Positions 1 to 12,010 of a stretch of 64,000 bases of DNA are shown in pieces (within the stretch, counting starts at the first letter, position 1; the number at the start of each line of letters is the position of its first letter). This DNA comes from Nyssa sinensis (Eukaryota > Streptophyta > Magnoliopsida > Cornales > Nyssaceae). The notes below the pieces were generated by a model. It was not told where the DNA came from. It saw only the letters and a list, made by a program, of their open reading frames with translations, and did not search any database. A program made the translations under genes and the position numbers. Where the stretch lies: positions 10,382,062-10,446,061 of the forward strand of contig CM018031.1 of assembly GCA_008638375.1 (NCBI GenBank), in the 5' to 3' direction.

Positions 1-330
1 AAGATACAACCCAGGTTTTGCTCACAGCTAATCTCCTCAGAGTCCACGCCCACTGGGAGAAGGATGAACCGTCTAGAATCAAAGTTGCCCACACAAAAAT
101 AGTATGAAACATACGTAAAGGTTGGATGGAAGAGATTGGATTAAAGAGAATAAGAACTCTAGTTGTTGTGTTGTGGAAGAATACATAAGCCTCTATTTAT
201 AGGCATTTTGTATATCTTCCACCAACAAAATATTCCACAAAATCAATCACATGTAGCAAAAAATCAGCAATAAAATAAATAACAAGTCAACAACTAACAT
301 ATCATAAAATCAGCAATAAAAATAAAAAAT
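1..330 (-). mobile_element. LTR-like promoter fragment, cut by window edge
   Basis: Read on the minus strand, this stretch has a TATA box (CTATAAATAGAGG, near 190-205) followed by a leader-like segment with T-rich and C-rich runs that continues off the left edge. The layout, an AT-rich upstream part, a TATA box and then a short moderately GC-rich segment, is what the U3-R-U5 of a plant LTR looks like. No partner LTR, primer-binding site or terminal TG/CA can be seen, so family and limits are unknown. It could equally be the promoter and 5' leader of an ordinary gene lying to the left. Confidence 0.35.
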
Positions 331-402
331 TAGGAAGAAGTCAAAACAAATTTTGAAACTTTCAATAATATAAAAAAATATAACAGTTATTGTGTAGGAT
401 GT

Positions 403-576
403 CATTCATAGGTTTGTTTATGATCCTCGTACTTTTAATGGGGTTGCTCATGGCGCAGCGAAATATGCCCTTGCAAAAGGTTTAGATGTGTGCTGCAAGG
501 GCTTTTCCCCTTGGCTTGTGCATCTTTTCCTTGAGGACGTAGGTCTGTTGACCTTATTTGATTGTTATTAACGAAT
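403..576 (+). pseudogene. RNase H-like 3' fragment of a retroelement
   Basis: One + frame reads HRFVYDPRTFNGVAHGAAKYA, then a short tail with PWLVHLFLEDVG before a stop. The pattern H-R, about ten residues, then a VAH.AAK.A helix and a proline-tryptophan tail resembles the C-terminal end of the plant retroelement RNase H domain (the RVT_3 type found in LINE ORF2 proteins). There is no upstream catalytic part and no start codon, so this is a relic. The assignment rests on pattern recall only. Confidence 0.42.
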
Positions 577-872
577 ATTTCCATCATTTGGAAAAATACG
601 TTCCAATTTTGTTTGAAGCTCCAGCAACGTGGGTTTACAATTGTTGATATATAATGTTCCAATTTTTACAATAATGTTCCAATTTATATATATCTCAATT
701 TGAAAAAGAACAAAATAGTAAAACATATAAAATATATAGTCATGACAATTAATGAGTATTTTATAAGTAATTTGGTAAATGTAAAACTTAAAACTCATTC
801 TCTCTCTCTCTCTAAAAATTAATAAACTCTTTAACTATTTAAAAATATTAATGAGAAATTTCATGTAATTAT

Positions 873-1160
873 ACATGACATATATATATATATATAGTAT
901 ATTATATATATGTATACAATACATATATCTATATCTAAATATATGACATATATATAGTATAATATATATATAATATAATGTATATATACATACTAATATA
1001 GTGCAAATAATATATAATATACATAATACAATATGTATACATACATACATATATATATATATAGTATATATAGTACATATAGTATACTGTATATGTGTAT
1101 GTATATATATATACACATTATAATATATATAATATTCACATATATATACATATTAATTTT
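873..1160. repeat. TA-rich microsatellite tract
   Basis: Almost pure alternating TA with interspersed ATAC and ATAG steps. Open frames here are low-complexity Tyr/Ile runs and are not coding. It is one of many (TA)n tracts in the window. Confidence 0.85.
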
Positions 1161-2788
1161 TTTAAAAAAAAATAATGAGAGTTCAGTTCTTGGGTTGGTT
1201 CAATTTACTTAAATTTTAAATTGAAATTGAACCGACCCGTTAATTTTTTAATTTTATTCTTGACGTTCTTTTAACAATGGTGTTTTGTTAAATTTTCAAA
1301 AGATCCAAAGTAAAACAATTATTGTGATTATTTAAAAATAATGTTTCTTCTATTAGAGTGAAAAAAATAATGGATTGGATTCGGGTTGACCCGACTCACA
1401 TGTGACCCAACCGTATTTAACCGGTTAATTACGGGTCAAATATAGATTCAATCCGCCCAAAACCCGCCCAACTTACCCATTTTGCCAGGCCCAAGTCTTC
1501 TATACTATGTAACACGGTGACAATGTGCTTTTTTAATGACACTCTGTCACATATATATTTATGTTCCTTTAAAAAAAAATCATATTACACATGACAGAAT
1601 ATTATTGAAAAAATACATTATCACGTCACTGTATAAGTCCCATCCAAAAAGTTTCCCATAGTTTGTATAGCATTTACTGTTATATGAAAATTTCACTGTT
1701 TGTCTAATATTGAATTGAATTGAATTGAAACTGATTTCAGTTAAATTTTACTATTTCATTAATACTAAATTGAATTGAAATTGATTTTTGATTAACATAG
1801 TAAAATTTTTATGGTTGGTTATAAATTAAAAACAGATTTTTCCAAATCACATTTTAAAAACTTGTTTGTTTTGTAAACAAAAAAACAAAATCCAAAACTT
1901 AATCTTAAATTCAAATAATGGTTCAAATTTCAAGAAATTAAATCCAAACAATGGTTCAAATTCCAAGAAATTAATTATCAAATTAAATTTTATTTGATTT
2001 GACAATGATATTAATATATATTATATTTATAAAATATTATATTATAATTTATATTATACATATAAAATATTATTTTATAATATGCCAAACTTATGATATA
2101 TAACTTTAATTTTAAAAAATATTATATAATTTAATAATTAATATATGTTATATTAATTAATCGAATTTGTTAAATCTTGTTATTTTTATTAAATTAATTA
2201 TTAAATTTAAAAAAAATCTTGTTATTTTTACCAGTATATAATAATAATTTTGAAAAAAAAAAGAATTTGAATGGCTTGTCAATGGATCAATGTTGGATGT
2301 TTACCTTATAGTAATTTATATAAAATTTTTTGAAAAATATTTTAAAAAATTTTGTAATTAATTTTTTAAAAATTATAAAAATGTATTTCGATATGATAAT
2401 CTAAATTTTAAAAAAAAAAATTAATTTCAAACACACATCCTGTAATTTGAAATAAAAAATCTTATTTTAAAAACATAACCAAACATAACCAACTTTTTTA
2501 ATCTTTTTTCAAATTAATCAATCCAAACAATGGTTCAAATTCCAACAAATTACTTAAAAACACTTCTCAAAAAATTTCTTAAAACTCTAACTCTAAAAAA
2601 CTATCCAAACATAACCGAATTGTTTCTTTAATATTGAACTGGATTGAAACAAACTTTTTATTAAAATAGTGAAATTTTACTATTGTTTTAGTACTGATAT
2701 TGATTTGATTAAAATTGTAAAATTTCACTACTTCTTTAATATTAGAATTGAATTAAAATTATTTTTTGATTAAAACAATAAAATTAAA
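1161..2788. other. Gene-free AT-rich stretch with degenerate AATTGAATTGAAA repeats
   Basis: No gene is seen. Around 1690-1830 and 2620-2790 there are imperfect repeats of AATTGAATTGAAA followed by TTTTACTATTTC-type words. The same vocabulary makes up the repeats in intron 4 of the SWEET genes (9690-10090 and 48650-49100), so a dispersed simple-repeat family is likely. A stretch at 1380-1500 contains GGGTTGACCCGACTC and CCCGCCCAACTTACCC, resembling hAT-type subterminal sequence, but no paired ends were found. Confidence 0.5.
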
Positions 2789-3127
2789 TTAGAGACTTTA
2801 GCTCTTCGAAAAGGGTTGTCACGAATTGATGCATATAATGGTAAGAAGGTTGACATTAAGGGGTATTCAAAGTTAATTATTGATATAATGTTGGGAAACA
2901 AAAAATGTTCTTGAAAGATATTCAATATCATTAGGAATTATGTTAATATTATAAGGAATAAGGATTTAGAGGTTACTTTTAAGCATGTGTATCACGAAGC
3001 TAATTTAATTAGCAAAGAACGTGCATGAATGCAAAAGTAATACGGTATGGTTTGAGAATTATCCTGGTAATCTTGTTGCTATTGCTGTTGATGATATTAG
3101 AGGTCGTACTTTGAAAAGAATAGTTTA
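2789..3127 (+). pseudogene. LINE RNase H domain fragment
   Basis: The + frame begins LETLALRKGLSRIDAYNG and later gives IIRNKDLEVTFKHVYHEAN. The first part fits the E-ALA-L-KGL helix and the second the VTFKHVYREAN motif that closes RNase H in plant LINE ORF2. An in-frame TGA stands where a Trp (TGG) would be expected at about 2908, and another stop follows HEANLISKERA. The rest of the LINE is missing. A related copy at 37440-37560 reads IIRNKGLKVTFKHVYKK, so both derive from one LINE lineage. Confidence 0.62.
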
Positions 3128-3559
3128 ATTCCCACAAAAAAAAACAATAAAATTAAATGAAGAGAAATTTTTTATTGTCGTCGTTAAGATTTCATTTGAA
3201 TAATGAAAATTTTATGATTGCTTCTTTTTTTTCTTTGGGGTAAAGAATCTCTCTTTATTTTATAGTATCTCTATTAATTTTTTTATAATAAAGCAAAAAT
3301 TGCATCGCGAATAATAATTTTGATGTGTTTTCTTCACATTCAAATAATGAATTTGATAAATGAACAAACTAGCTTGTTGTGTACGTAAGTTAAAAGATCA
3401 CAATTTAACTGTAAAAATTTCAAACTATTGTAACTTTATGCTCAATGGTCTATTTTATGTGAATTATATATAGATTTCATGCATTTTTTTTTCAAGATTT
3501 AGCAACACAAATTGCTAAAGTTATTTTGCACTTATAATTTTGTCAAAAGAGCATTCTCA

Positions 3560-3770
3560 ACCTTAATTTTGCAGTTTATTTATTTATTTATTTCAGATTT
3601 CACTTTTTTCATAGCAAATTTTTTTTCTTCAGAATTTTGTATTTAATAAAAATCTTGTTTTATAAATATCGATAATCAGATTCTAAAACTATCAATTTTA
3701 TAAAAACAAATTTATATATTAAACATTATTCAAATTTAAAATTTTAAAAAGTTTTGTTAAGTCAAATGCG
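3560..3770 (+). repeat. Dispersed repeat, copy A
   Basis: A run of related words (TTTTTTCTTCAGAATTTTGTAT, then ATCTTGTTTTATAAATATCGAT, then ATTTAAAATTTTAAAA) recurs in the same order and spacing at 44440-44600 and 52910-53060. No terminal inverted repeats or target duplications were found. It behaves like an old dispersed non-coding repeat of unknown class. Confidence 0.5.
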
Positions 3771-5618
3771 TAGGTCCTATCGAGCGACCCGTGGCTAAAT
3801 GCTCCTTTATTTATAAGGACAGTCGGTGGTTACATTAAAATTTGAGGAATGGGAGCTCCCTTAATTGGTTTTAATTTGTAACTTGAAGCTAATAAAAGAG
3901 ACTAAAATAATCAACCTTTTGGTGATTGATTTGTTTTGCACAATGAAAACTTTTATTTCCTTTGCTTGTTATGCATTCAAGATTGTTATAATTGTATCTT
4001 ACAAGGATGCCACTACTATAAAAAAATTTATGAAATTTTAATATTGCTATAAAATTCAAACTTACTCCAACTTTGTATAAGCAATAAATATAATTATAAA
4101 GACTTTAATAAAGAACTTTTAAATTCTTTCACCATTTTTTATTTTGAATTTTAAAAGTCAAATTGTAACCTCTAACTTAAATGCCCATTAATTTTATATT
4201 AAGTGATTTTTTGGTTTTGTTGAAATATGTAATGCCTACTTGCATTACTTACGAGAAGATTATACCTCAAATAAGAGAGAGTTATGCTTTGTTTGGACCG
4301 AGAGATTTGAAATTAAAAAGAAAAAATTGAAATGGAGTTTGTTGAAAATGTTTTCTGCAACTTTGGTTTTTAGCTTTGCAATTTGTTTTTTCACCTTTTT
4401 TAAAAAAAATTATTTTTTTTTTTAATTTTGTTTTTATGTATTGCTTCGTTATTCATGAAACTGTTTTATATAGTAGTTCACTAAATGTTTTAATTTTAGG
4501 TAAATTATATTGATATTTTTTGAAATTAGTTAATATTATACATAGATCTCCTATTATTTAAAAAATTACACTAACATTTATTTCGTTTTATTGTCAATGA
4601 TAAAATATTTCTTCAACTATTAGTTAACCGAACAAATTTGTGTTGATGTTATTTGAAATATTTTTTAAAATATCATTTTTTTCCCTTAAACAAAAATAAT
4701 GGACAAAAAATTGATCTTGAATATTGTTTGGTAGTCAAAAATTAAAGTTAAAACATTATATGTATTTTTTTTTTTATAAAAAACTAAAATATAGTTAAAA
4801 ATTTTATATAATCACTTTTTTTTGTACCTAAAATTATTTATATAAAAAAATATTAAAAATTTAATAATTAATAATATTTGTATAAGAGAGTTGAATGTAT
4901 ACTAATAATATATACCAAGCTTGATCTTCGGGCATGGCTTTCACTGTGTCGAATATTTACTTTGGTCGTATCAAGTTCACATGTGCACCCACTTTTATTA
5001 CCCTCGTTTCCTTTTAAGTGTAGTGTTTTATCCCTCATATTTTTTTGTTCAAATTTTTGTCTAAATAAAATAGTCATTATTCTTATCACATCAAACTATT
5101 TTAAAAAAAAATTATTTCATCAAATAATAATTCTCATATCAGTCACATCATACATTTTCTTTGGACAAAGATGAAAAAGTCATATAACATTATCATTTCG
5201 TTAAATATCTTAGACTGATAAAATACTAGCACAGATGATCAAATGATCCTTTGGCATTAAGAAAATTGCTAGCATCAGTCACAGGTAACTATCACTCGTG
5301 ATTGAATTGATACGTTCAAATTGTGCGTGATATTGACTCGTATAATGTACGCGCCAATCAAATCACGAGTTCTCACACTCACAATTGACGCTAGTTATTT
5401 CTCTTGACATTAAAAATGAAAATGAATGCACAATACTGTATCATTAACAATTTGGGCTGAGACAAGCTTATTCGAGATGAAAAGATTTATCTTTCTTAAA
5501 CTCACAACTCTAGTTCAAATCTCTGCACACACGCATATAGTTGTTAGGACTTCTCCCTTCTCACATCGCTTGTAAAAAAAAAAAAACAATCTGAGAGTGG
5601 ACCCCACTCTCTACTTTC
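3771..5618. other. Gene-free stretch
   Basis: No gene recognised. The open frames at 4240-4425 and 4868-5174 are short, run through poly-A/T, and have no recognisable protein pattern. A word beginning GGTAAATTATATTGATATT at 4500 resembles the TIR of the Mutator-like MITE at 6950, but no second end was found. Near 5461-5580 a TAGTTCAAATCTC box precedes a poly-A run, weakly SINE-like. Confidence 0.4.
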
Positions 5619-5621
5619 TTA

Positions 5622-5873
5622 GAGCATTTTCAGTGGTGATTCAAATTCTTACTCAAATTTAAATTTGATTCAAAATTCACACAAATCTTCTCCAGTGGTT
5701 ATTCAAATCCAAACTCAAATAGAGTTTTACTCAAATCCATACTCAAATCAATGCAATTTTGTTCATAAACCCAAATTTAAGTGATCATTGAAAAATATGA
5801 CACTCAAATTCAACTTTTATTCAAATTCTAACTTAAATTTGGATAAAAATTTGAGTCACCGCTGGAGATGCTC
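5622..5873. mobile_element. PIF/Harbinger-type MITE with TTA target duplication
   Basis: A 252-bp element with inverted ends GAGCATTTTCAGTGGTGA (left) and, read inward from the right, GAGCATCTCCAGCGGTGA. A TTA trinucleotide abuts each end (5619-5621 and 5874-5876), the 3-bp target duplication typical of PIF/Harbinger. The interior is made of ACTCAAAT and AAATTTGAG words and has no coding capacity, so it is non-autonomous. A related member lies at 40638-40926. Confidence 0.8.
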
Positions 5874-5928
5874 TTACAGTATTAGAATATCACCCTTTAT
5901 ACATCAATTAATTACAATATTATCCGTT

Positions 5929-6371
5929 TACTGTTGAACATCTTATAATTAATATTTAATAAATTAATAATATCTAATAGTTAACAAATTTTAAAAAATC
6001 ATGATTTTGCTGTGTATATTTAATAATTCTATTATCTAATAATTAATATTTTCTTTTAATATTTAAAAATATTAATTATTAGAGAAATAAAATAATTATA
6101 GAAGTACTTATATATATATATATTAATTTATGTCATATCCTAGTAATTATATTTATTACTTATGTATAATTAAAATACAAAATATTGTAAGTGGAAAAAA
6201 TTATGACATAAACAAATATGAGAAATACAATTTCTATAAGTTCTTCATTTTGTACAAAAAAAATCATACATAATAGTTAACACTTCTGAATTAATGAAAG
6301 TATGAAAAAACTTAAAAATTAATAATTTTTTTATATCTCATGTCTATTAATTATAAGAGAGTTGACTATAA
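5929..6371. mobile_element. MITE with AGTTGACTATA-type ends, copy 1
   Basis: The left end reads TGTTGAACATCTTATAATTAAT. The right end, read inward, is TATAGTCAACTCTCTTATAA followed by TTAAT. The interior is AT-rich and alternates ATTAATAATT words. The same interior and ends recur at 26666-27188, and the right half at 47085-47158. A target duplication could not be fixed, so the superfamily is open. Confidence 0.6.
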
Positions 6372-6949
6372 GCTATTTTTTATAGGAAAAAAATACTAAA
6401 AAATTCATAAAATAAATTTTTCAATCCAAAAAATGCATAATATATTTTTTATATCTAAAAAATTCAAAAAATAAATTTTTAATATAAAAAGGTCCAATTA
6501 TTAACTTTCATCTCAATACCATTAAAAAAATTATTGATTAAACTAAAAAAGGCTTCAAGATACATTTTAGCAAAAAATTACTAAATAATATATAAACTAA
6601 ATGCTTCAATCTAAAAAAATCATAACATTTTATGAAGTGAAAATTTATTTTTTAGGTCTTCTAGATAAATAAAAAATGTTATTTTTTTAATTAAAAATTT
6701 TATTTTATAAACCATTTAGTATTTTTTAAAATGTGTCTTGAATGTTATTTTAGTCTAATTAATAATATTTTTTAACAGTATTAAGATGAAGTTAACAATT
6801 GAAATTTTTTGTATTAAAAGTTTATATTTTGGGTCTTTTAGATATAAAAAATATATCATGAACTTTTTGAATTGAAAATTTTATTTTAAGGACTTTTTAA
6901 TATTTTTTATTTTTTTATATCATCTTTTATTGATAAATTATTTATAATA

Positions 6950-7430
6950 GGATAAATTACACTAACCTCTCCTGAGACTTTTGACAATTATATTGACATT
7001 CGTTGAGTTTTTTTAAATCATACTGACCTTTCTTATTTTTATTGACAAATTACAAATATCTCATTCAATCAATTTTTTTTTTCAAAATGACAAAATAGTT
7101 AATTTCATGTATTTTTTTTTTAATTTTGACTAATTTCTCCAACTTTTTTTTAATTATTAAATAAATATTGATTAAAAACTTAAATTTTTTTTTGTATAAA
7201 CTAAAAATAAGTTAATTACCTTAAATTTAAATATAAAATAACAAAATTCTTTAAAAAAGTTTTAAAAAATTGGTTAAAAATGAAAAAATGCAAAAAAAAA
7301 AAACATAACAGGATGCTTTTGTTATTTTGAAAAAAAATTAATAAAAATTAATTATTTGTAATTTCTCAATAAAAATAAAAGAAGTTAGTATAATTATTAA
7401 ATTTTTTTTAAAAAAAAGTGTAATTTACCC
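6950..7430. mobile_element. Mutator-like MITE with 9-bp target duplication
   Basis: A 481-bp element. The left end is GGATAAATTACACTAACCT; the right end, read inward, is GGGTAAATTACACTTTTTTT. The 9-bp word TTTATAATA stands immediately outside both ends (6941-6949 and 7431-7439). A 9-bp duplication is the hallmark of Mutator-like elements. The outer TIR closely matches that of the larger element at 21932-23419. There is no coding capacity. Confidence 0.8.
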
Positions 7431-7914
7431 TTTATAATACTAGCATCCTAAAAAGTCAGACATTGCTGACTGTTTGCATTTATGCTTGTCCTCCATTAAA
7501 ACATTATCTACTAGTTTCTTAGTAATATATTGTCTCTTAATTTTCCATTTAAGAGATTTAACTGGTGATATCAAGATATTCTCAGGAATTGTGTTTTACA
7601 GTTTTGAACCGACTAGAGGTACAAATATATTACTGACATGATTGTATAATATGAAAATATATTTTCCATTCATTTTGGTTTTATATGGCTTTTCTCGTAT
7701 ATAAATAATAATTACAAAATAGTAATTTTTTACAATATTTAATCATTGAATCTCATCATTTCTCACACAAACTTTTAACATTTCAAAAATTTTCTACTAA
7801 AATTTAAAAAACTTCATTATCTCTTATTTTTCATGCGCCTAAATGAAATTTCTGTAACATCATTAATAAAGTCAGATCACCAAATATGAAATTTCTGTAA
7901 CATAAAGTCAACTA
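7431..7914. other. Gene-free stretch
   Basis: AT-rich, with no open frame of interest and no terminal repeats seen apart from the target duplication at its left end. Confidence 0.5.
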
Positions 7915-8060
7915 GACATCATCACCTTATGTTCAGACAATGGCATCATATTGGACATTCAGGATGACATCAACTTCCCAAAATATCTCCTTTGTCAGCC
8001 AAAATTTATGAAGCCAAAATTAAAACAATATTAAAACTAGAACTAGACTTCATCACTTTA
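7915..8060 (+). repeat. Flanking direct repeat, left copy (upstream of SWEET copy 1)
   Basis: A block with ordered words GACATCATCACCTTATG, GGCATCATATTGGACATTCA, AAATTTATGAAGCCAAAATT and ACTAGACTTCATCACTTTA. The same words recur in the same order at 13305-13500 on the other side of SWEET copy 1, about 5.4 kb away. This is best read as the start of consecutive tandem units. Confidence 0.6.
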
Positions 8061-8634
8061 ATACAAACTTTGACAATTAATATCAGCAATGATATATGTG
8101 AATAGCTTTAAAGCTTGAAATCTTTGATATATAATTAAGGTTGAAAACTTATTACTTTTGATACAGATTCAAAAAATGTATAATTGGCAATTGAAAACAC
8201 AATAATCGAAGTAATGATAATTTATACTCTTAAAGATTATGAAACACCATTGAAAATCAACTGCAAGAAAATGAACTCTGCTGATAAAGTTGAAGAATGG
8301 AAATTGATATACATAGGAAATGAATAATGTTATGCGCGGCCATGTATGTTTGTCTTAAAAAAAAAAAAGCGTACGAATGATATGACTGATGTGAGAATCG
8401 TTGATCGATGAGATGATTTTTTAAAATACAGTTGATGTGATAGTAATAAATGACTTTTTTTTTTTTCAGACAAAAATATGAACAAACCTGCATGAGTCAT
8501 AAGATACCACTAGGTAAAAAATTAAACACAATACCCTTTTTTTGCACTTTTTCAGTAGTAAACAGTACAACTTATAGTCCCATGGGCAAAAGAAAGTACT
8601 AAAATCAAAACTAAATTAATATAAGAAAGAAAAG

Positions 8635-8799
8635 GAATGAAGAGAATTTGTCCACCTCGTGCATTAAAAAATTTCATTGAAAAAAACTGATCTTTTTCCT
8701 GTACCAAAGGGAACCTCCTACTTTTGATGGCTATATAAACTTACATGCTTACGAGGAAATATTGCAAAGAGTACTAAACAAAGTCCCGTTACACTAAGA
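8635..8799 (+). promoter_or_regulatory. SWEET copy 1 core promoter and 5' leader
   Basis: TATA box CTATATAAAC at 8731-8740, 60 bp before the ATG, inside the block CCTCCTACTTTTGATGG-TATA-TTACATGC. The region from about 8655 (GTGCATTAAAAAATTTC) to the ATG is shared with copies 2 and 3, while sequence further upstream differs. The leader ends GTTACACTAAGA before the ATG in all three genes. Transcription probably starts around 8765, inferred from TATA spacing. Confidence 0.75.
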
Positions 8800-8848
8800 A
8801 TGGCAATAATAAGTGCTTCTCACTTGGCTTCTGCTTTTGGCATTCTTG

Positions 8849-8886
<38 letters not shown>

Positions 8887-11800
8887 GTTTTTTCACTATT
8901 CAATAATCTAAACCTTGTTCTCTAATTTTCCATTAATTACAGGCAACATTGTGTCTTTTTTGGTTTTCTTGGCACCACTGTAAGAGATCTCTCTCACACA
9001 TATTATTGTATATGTGTGTCTATATATATATATAGAGACTAATGATGTCTATTTAGAAACTAATTCCTATATATATTAATTTGTTTCAGGCCAACCTTCT
9101 ATAAGATATATAAGCAAAAATCAACAGAAGGATTTCAATCGATACCATACGTTGTTGCACTATTCAGTGCCATGTTAACTTTCTATTATGCTTTACTCAA
9201 GACAAATGCGATTTTGCTAATTACAATCAATAGCATAGGAATTGTCATAGAAAGCATATATCTCGTATTGTTTATGATATATGCAACAAAGGAGGCCAAG
9301 GTAAAGGATGCAGCTGTCCCTCTCACTTAATTTTCCGTTAGAAATTCAATTGCAATTAAGGTTACTTTGTTCAAATAATATATAATTTGTTTGGAAATGT
9401 ATGCGCAGATCTATACGACGAAGCTGCTTATTTTATTTAATGTAGGAGCATATGGGTTTATCATGCTTTTCACAATGTTATTTTCACATGGGCATCAACG
9501 ATCTGAAATTGTTGGATGGATTTGCGCTACCTTCTCTGTCTGCGTTTTCGCTGCCCCCCTTGCCATTATGGTATACTTATACTAACATTGTAAAAAAGTG
9601 ATTGAATTTATTCACTTGTTGATATGGTTTATCATACTCAACTTTAGACAATAATTTTTTTTTTGATATAAAGAAATAAATATATACTCAACTTTAAAAC
9701 GTGAAATTTCTCTACTTTCAATCAAACTATATATTCTAGTTACTCAATTTTTACCGAAACAATAAAATTTAACTATTTTAATGAAATTGAAACATGTCAC
9801 TATTTTAATGAAATTAGTTTCAATTTAGACTGCGAAATGCTTTTAATCAAACTAGTTTCAATTTAATCCACAATTTGAATCAAGTAATATTATTTTAATC
9901 AAACCAGTTTTAATTCAGTTTTTCTGTATAGAAATACTAAAATTTCACAATTTGAATCAAGTTTTTTCAGTTTAGTTCCATTATTAATGAAATAGTAAAA
10001 TCTCACTACTTTTAATTAAACTAGTTTCAATTAGTTTGTATTCACAGAAACAATAATTTCACTATGTAAGAATAATAGTGAAATTCCACTTTCTTTCCTT
10101 TGACTATCCAACCTTGTAACTTTATAACAATTACAAAATGTTAAAAGAAAGACAATCAAAATGTGACTACAAATTTTATAATATACACAGTTTTTATCCA
10201 TTACATCCTTCAGTACAATCAAAATTACAGTAAAATTTTGTTGTATTTTCTTTAACAAGTAAAATCTTGTAACTTCACCACTAATATATTTCTTTTCTTT
10301 GACAATAAAACGTTGTAACTTTATCACTATTGTACTAATAAGTTCTTGTATATAATCCTTTGAAATGAAACTTCACATATTTACAAAACTTTGCATCACA
10401 TTATACAATAAATAATTATAAAATTTCATTAAAATCATAACATGTACAACCCAATCATAACAAAAACACAAAGCAAAAAAGTACAAGGAAAATGATATCT
10501 TGATCACTCTCTACAAGAAGATGGTGTCTTGTTCTTTAAAATATCGTACCAATACTGATATTTTTTTATGTTTGACCAAAGCAACTTATGAGATATATAG
10601 TTTCCTTTTCGCATAAACCATGTTGGTCAAATACCAAAAGACATCAAAATGGTTTGATGATTGAAACGGTTTGTTGAAGATCACTCTCTAAAAGAAGATG
10701 ATATCTTGATATTTAAATATCATACGAATTCTGATGCTTTGCTATTTGACCAACACAACTTATGACATATGTAGCTTCATTTTCACATAAATTACGTTAG
10801 TAAGACAACAAAAACATCAAAACAATTTGATGACCAAAACTTGTGTTCAACATTGGCAGTCGATGCGATCTCGCACAATTGTGGTGTTCAGGCCCTAGCT
10901 TCTGCAATGCAATAAAATATGCCAAAGGCGTATGTGTGAATGTATATATACACATAATATATATATATATAGAAAGATATAGAGATTAAATGTATATATA
11001 CAATGGGAGAAGTCAAAGAGTTATAGAGAAAATAACGAACACCAAATAGAGAAAATAGGGCTTGAACCTGAAAACATAGAGCCCTAGTTGTGGAAAGGAA
11101 AACGATTGATCAATTTTTTCATATAAGAAAACAAGAAGTCACTAAAATAAATACATTAATAACATATCACCAAATGCAAACCTAAATTCAAAAAAATAAT
11201 TAACCAATGGGACTTATGAAAAAAAAAGTTTGAGCATGTTCTCATGCGTCGATTAAGTCTAAAAAATGAATTCACGACTTATTATCTCTTTTAAAAATAC
11301 CCTAATACATCAGCAAACTAGTGAACTAAATTAGGTAAGAAATCTAGTTTTACAAACATTTTTCATTTATATACATATGAGTTGTGCTAAATGTAACGGT
11401 TTTTCACTTTTCACTACTTAGACATAAGGTGGTGTACTCATTATAATAAATGCATGTGAGAAATTCACATGAATTGTATGACTTTTTAATATCAATATTT
11501 GTTTGTGTTCATGCAGAGACTAGTTATAAAAACGAAGAGCGTAAAATACATGCCATTCTCACTCTCCTTCTTCCTCACACTCAGTGCTGTCATGTGGTTC
11601 TTCTATGGATTTCTAAAGAAGGATTACTTCATAGCAGTAAGTGTTTCAAGTCCCGCCGAATGCTCCATTCACAACATAAAATACATTGATATTTTTGCTT
11701 ATTTTATAATATGATTTTCTTGTTTAATTAGACACCAAACATCTTGGGGTTTTTATTTGGAATTGTACAAATGTTGTTGTACATCATCTACAAGGACAAA

Positions 11801-11965
11801 AAGAAAGAAGTTGGGCTACACGAATCAAGAAGAGTAGTAGACCTGAGCAGCACACTGGAGATGCAGGAGAATTGCCAAATAGGACTGGATCAATTAGAAT
11901 GTGACATTCCAGCGAATGAAGATGCCAAGAACAAACCCACTCAGAAAAGCGAAACCAACGTCTAA
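8800..11965 (+). CDS. SWEET: Clade III SWEET sugar transporter, copy 1 (six exons, 270 aa)
   Basis: Exons 8800-8848, 8943-8979, 9090-9300, 9409-9570, 11517-11636 and 11732-11965 join in frame into 813 nt. The protein has seven predicted membrane segments: MtN3/saliva repeat 1 (about residues 11-97), linker TM4 (about 103-122) and MtN3 repeat 2 (about 131-215), then a hydrophilic tail ending KSETNV. Visible family marks are [16 protein letters not shown] (17-32), Asn76 in ITINS, VGWICA-type TM5, [20 protein letters not shown], Trp180 and Asn196 in TPNILGF. By family knowledge it is a plasma-membrane facilitator, clade III members mostly carrying sucrose. Residue 59 is Thr where AtSWEET13 has pocket Trp58. 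Intron 4 is long (1946 bp). The start is the only in-frame Met upstream and is shared by all three copies. SWEET9/NEC1-like versus SWEET10-15-like cannot be settled here. Confidence 0.93.
8850..8884 (+). repeat. (CT)n microsatellite at the start of SWEET copy 1 intron 1
   Basis: The repeat begins 2-5 bases after the exon 1 donor (G|GTACTCTCTC). Copy 2 has a shorter CT tract in the same place and copy 3 an interrupted one, so it is ancestral but variable in length. Confidence 0.8.
9690..10090 (+). repeat. Degenerate ~60-bp minisatellite in SWEET copy 1 intron 4
   Basis: Imperfect repeats of a unit containing AATCAAACTAGTTTCAATTT and GAAATTTCACTATTTTAAT. The same array is in intron 4 of copy 2 (28320-28740) and copy 3 (48620-49110), so it predates the duplications. 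Confidence 0.7.
10496..10865 (+). repeat. Two ~180-bp tandem units in SWEET copy 1 intron 4
   Basis: Both units carry GATCACTCTCTA, AAGAAGATG, ATCTTGAT or GTCTTGTT, a TTTGACCAA word, CAACTTATGA, and ACATCAAAA near the end. The same pair is present in copy 3 (about 49575-49945) but missing from copy 2, whose intron 4 is about 0.9 kb shorter at this point. Confidence 0.65.
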
Positions 11966-11966
11966 C

Positions 11967-12010
<44 letters not shown>

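Noticed and set aside
1..330. Promoter of an endogenous pararetrovirus
   Set aside because: Only a TATA box and leader-like DNA are visible; no viral coding pattern, so an LTR or host promoter is at least as likely.
873..1160. Very long TA-rich tract as a possible origin or matrix-attachment site
   Set aside because: Such tracts are common in this window, and sequence alone gives no functional sign.
5461..5590. Possible SINE with TAGTTCAAATCTC box and poly-A
   Set aside because: No A box at the right distance and no target duplication.
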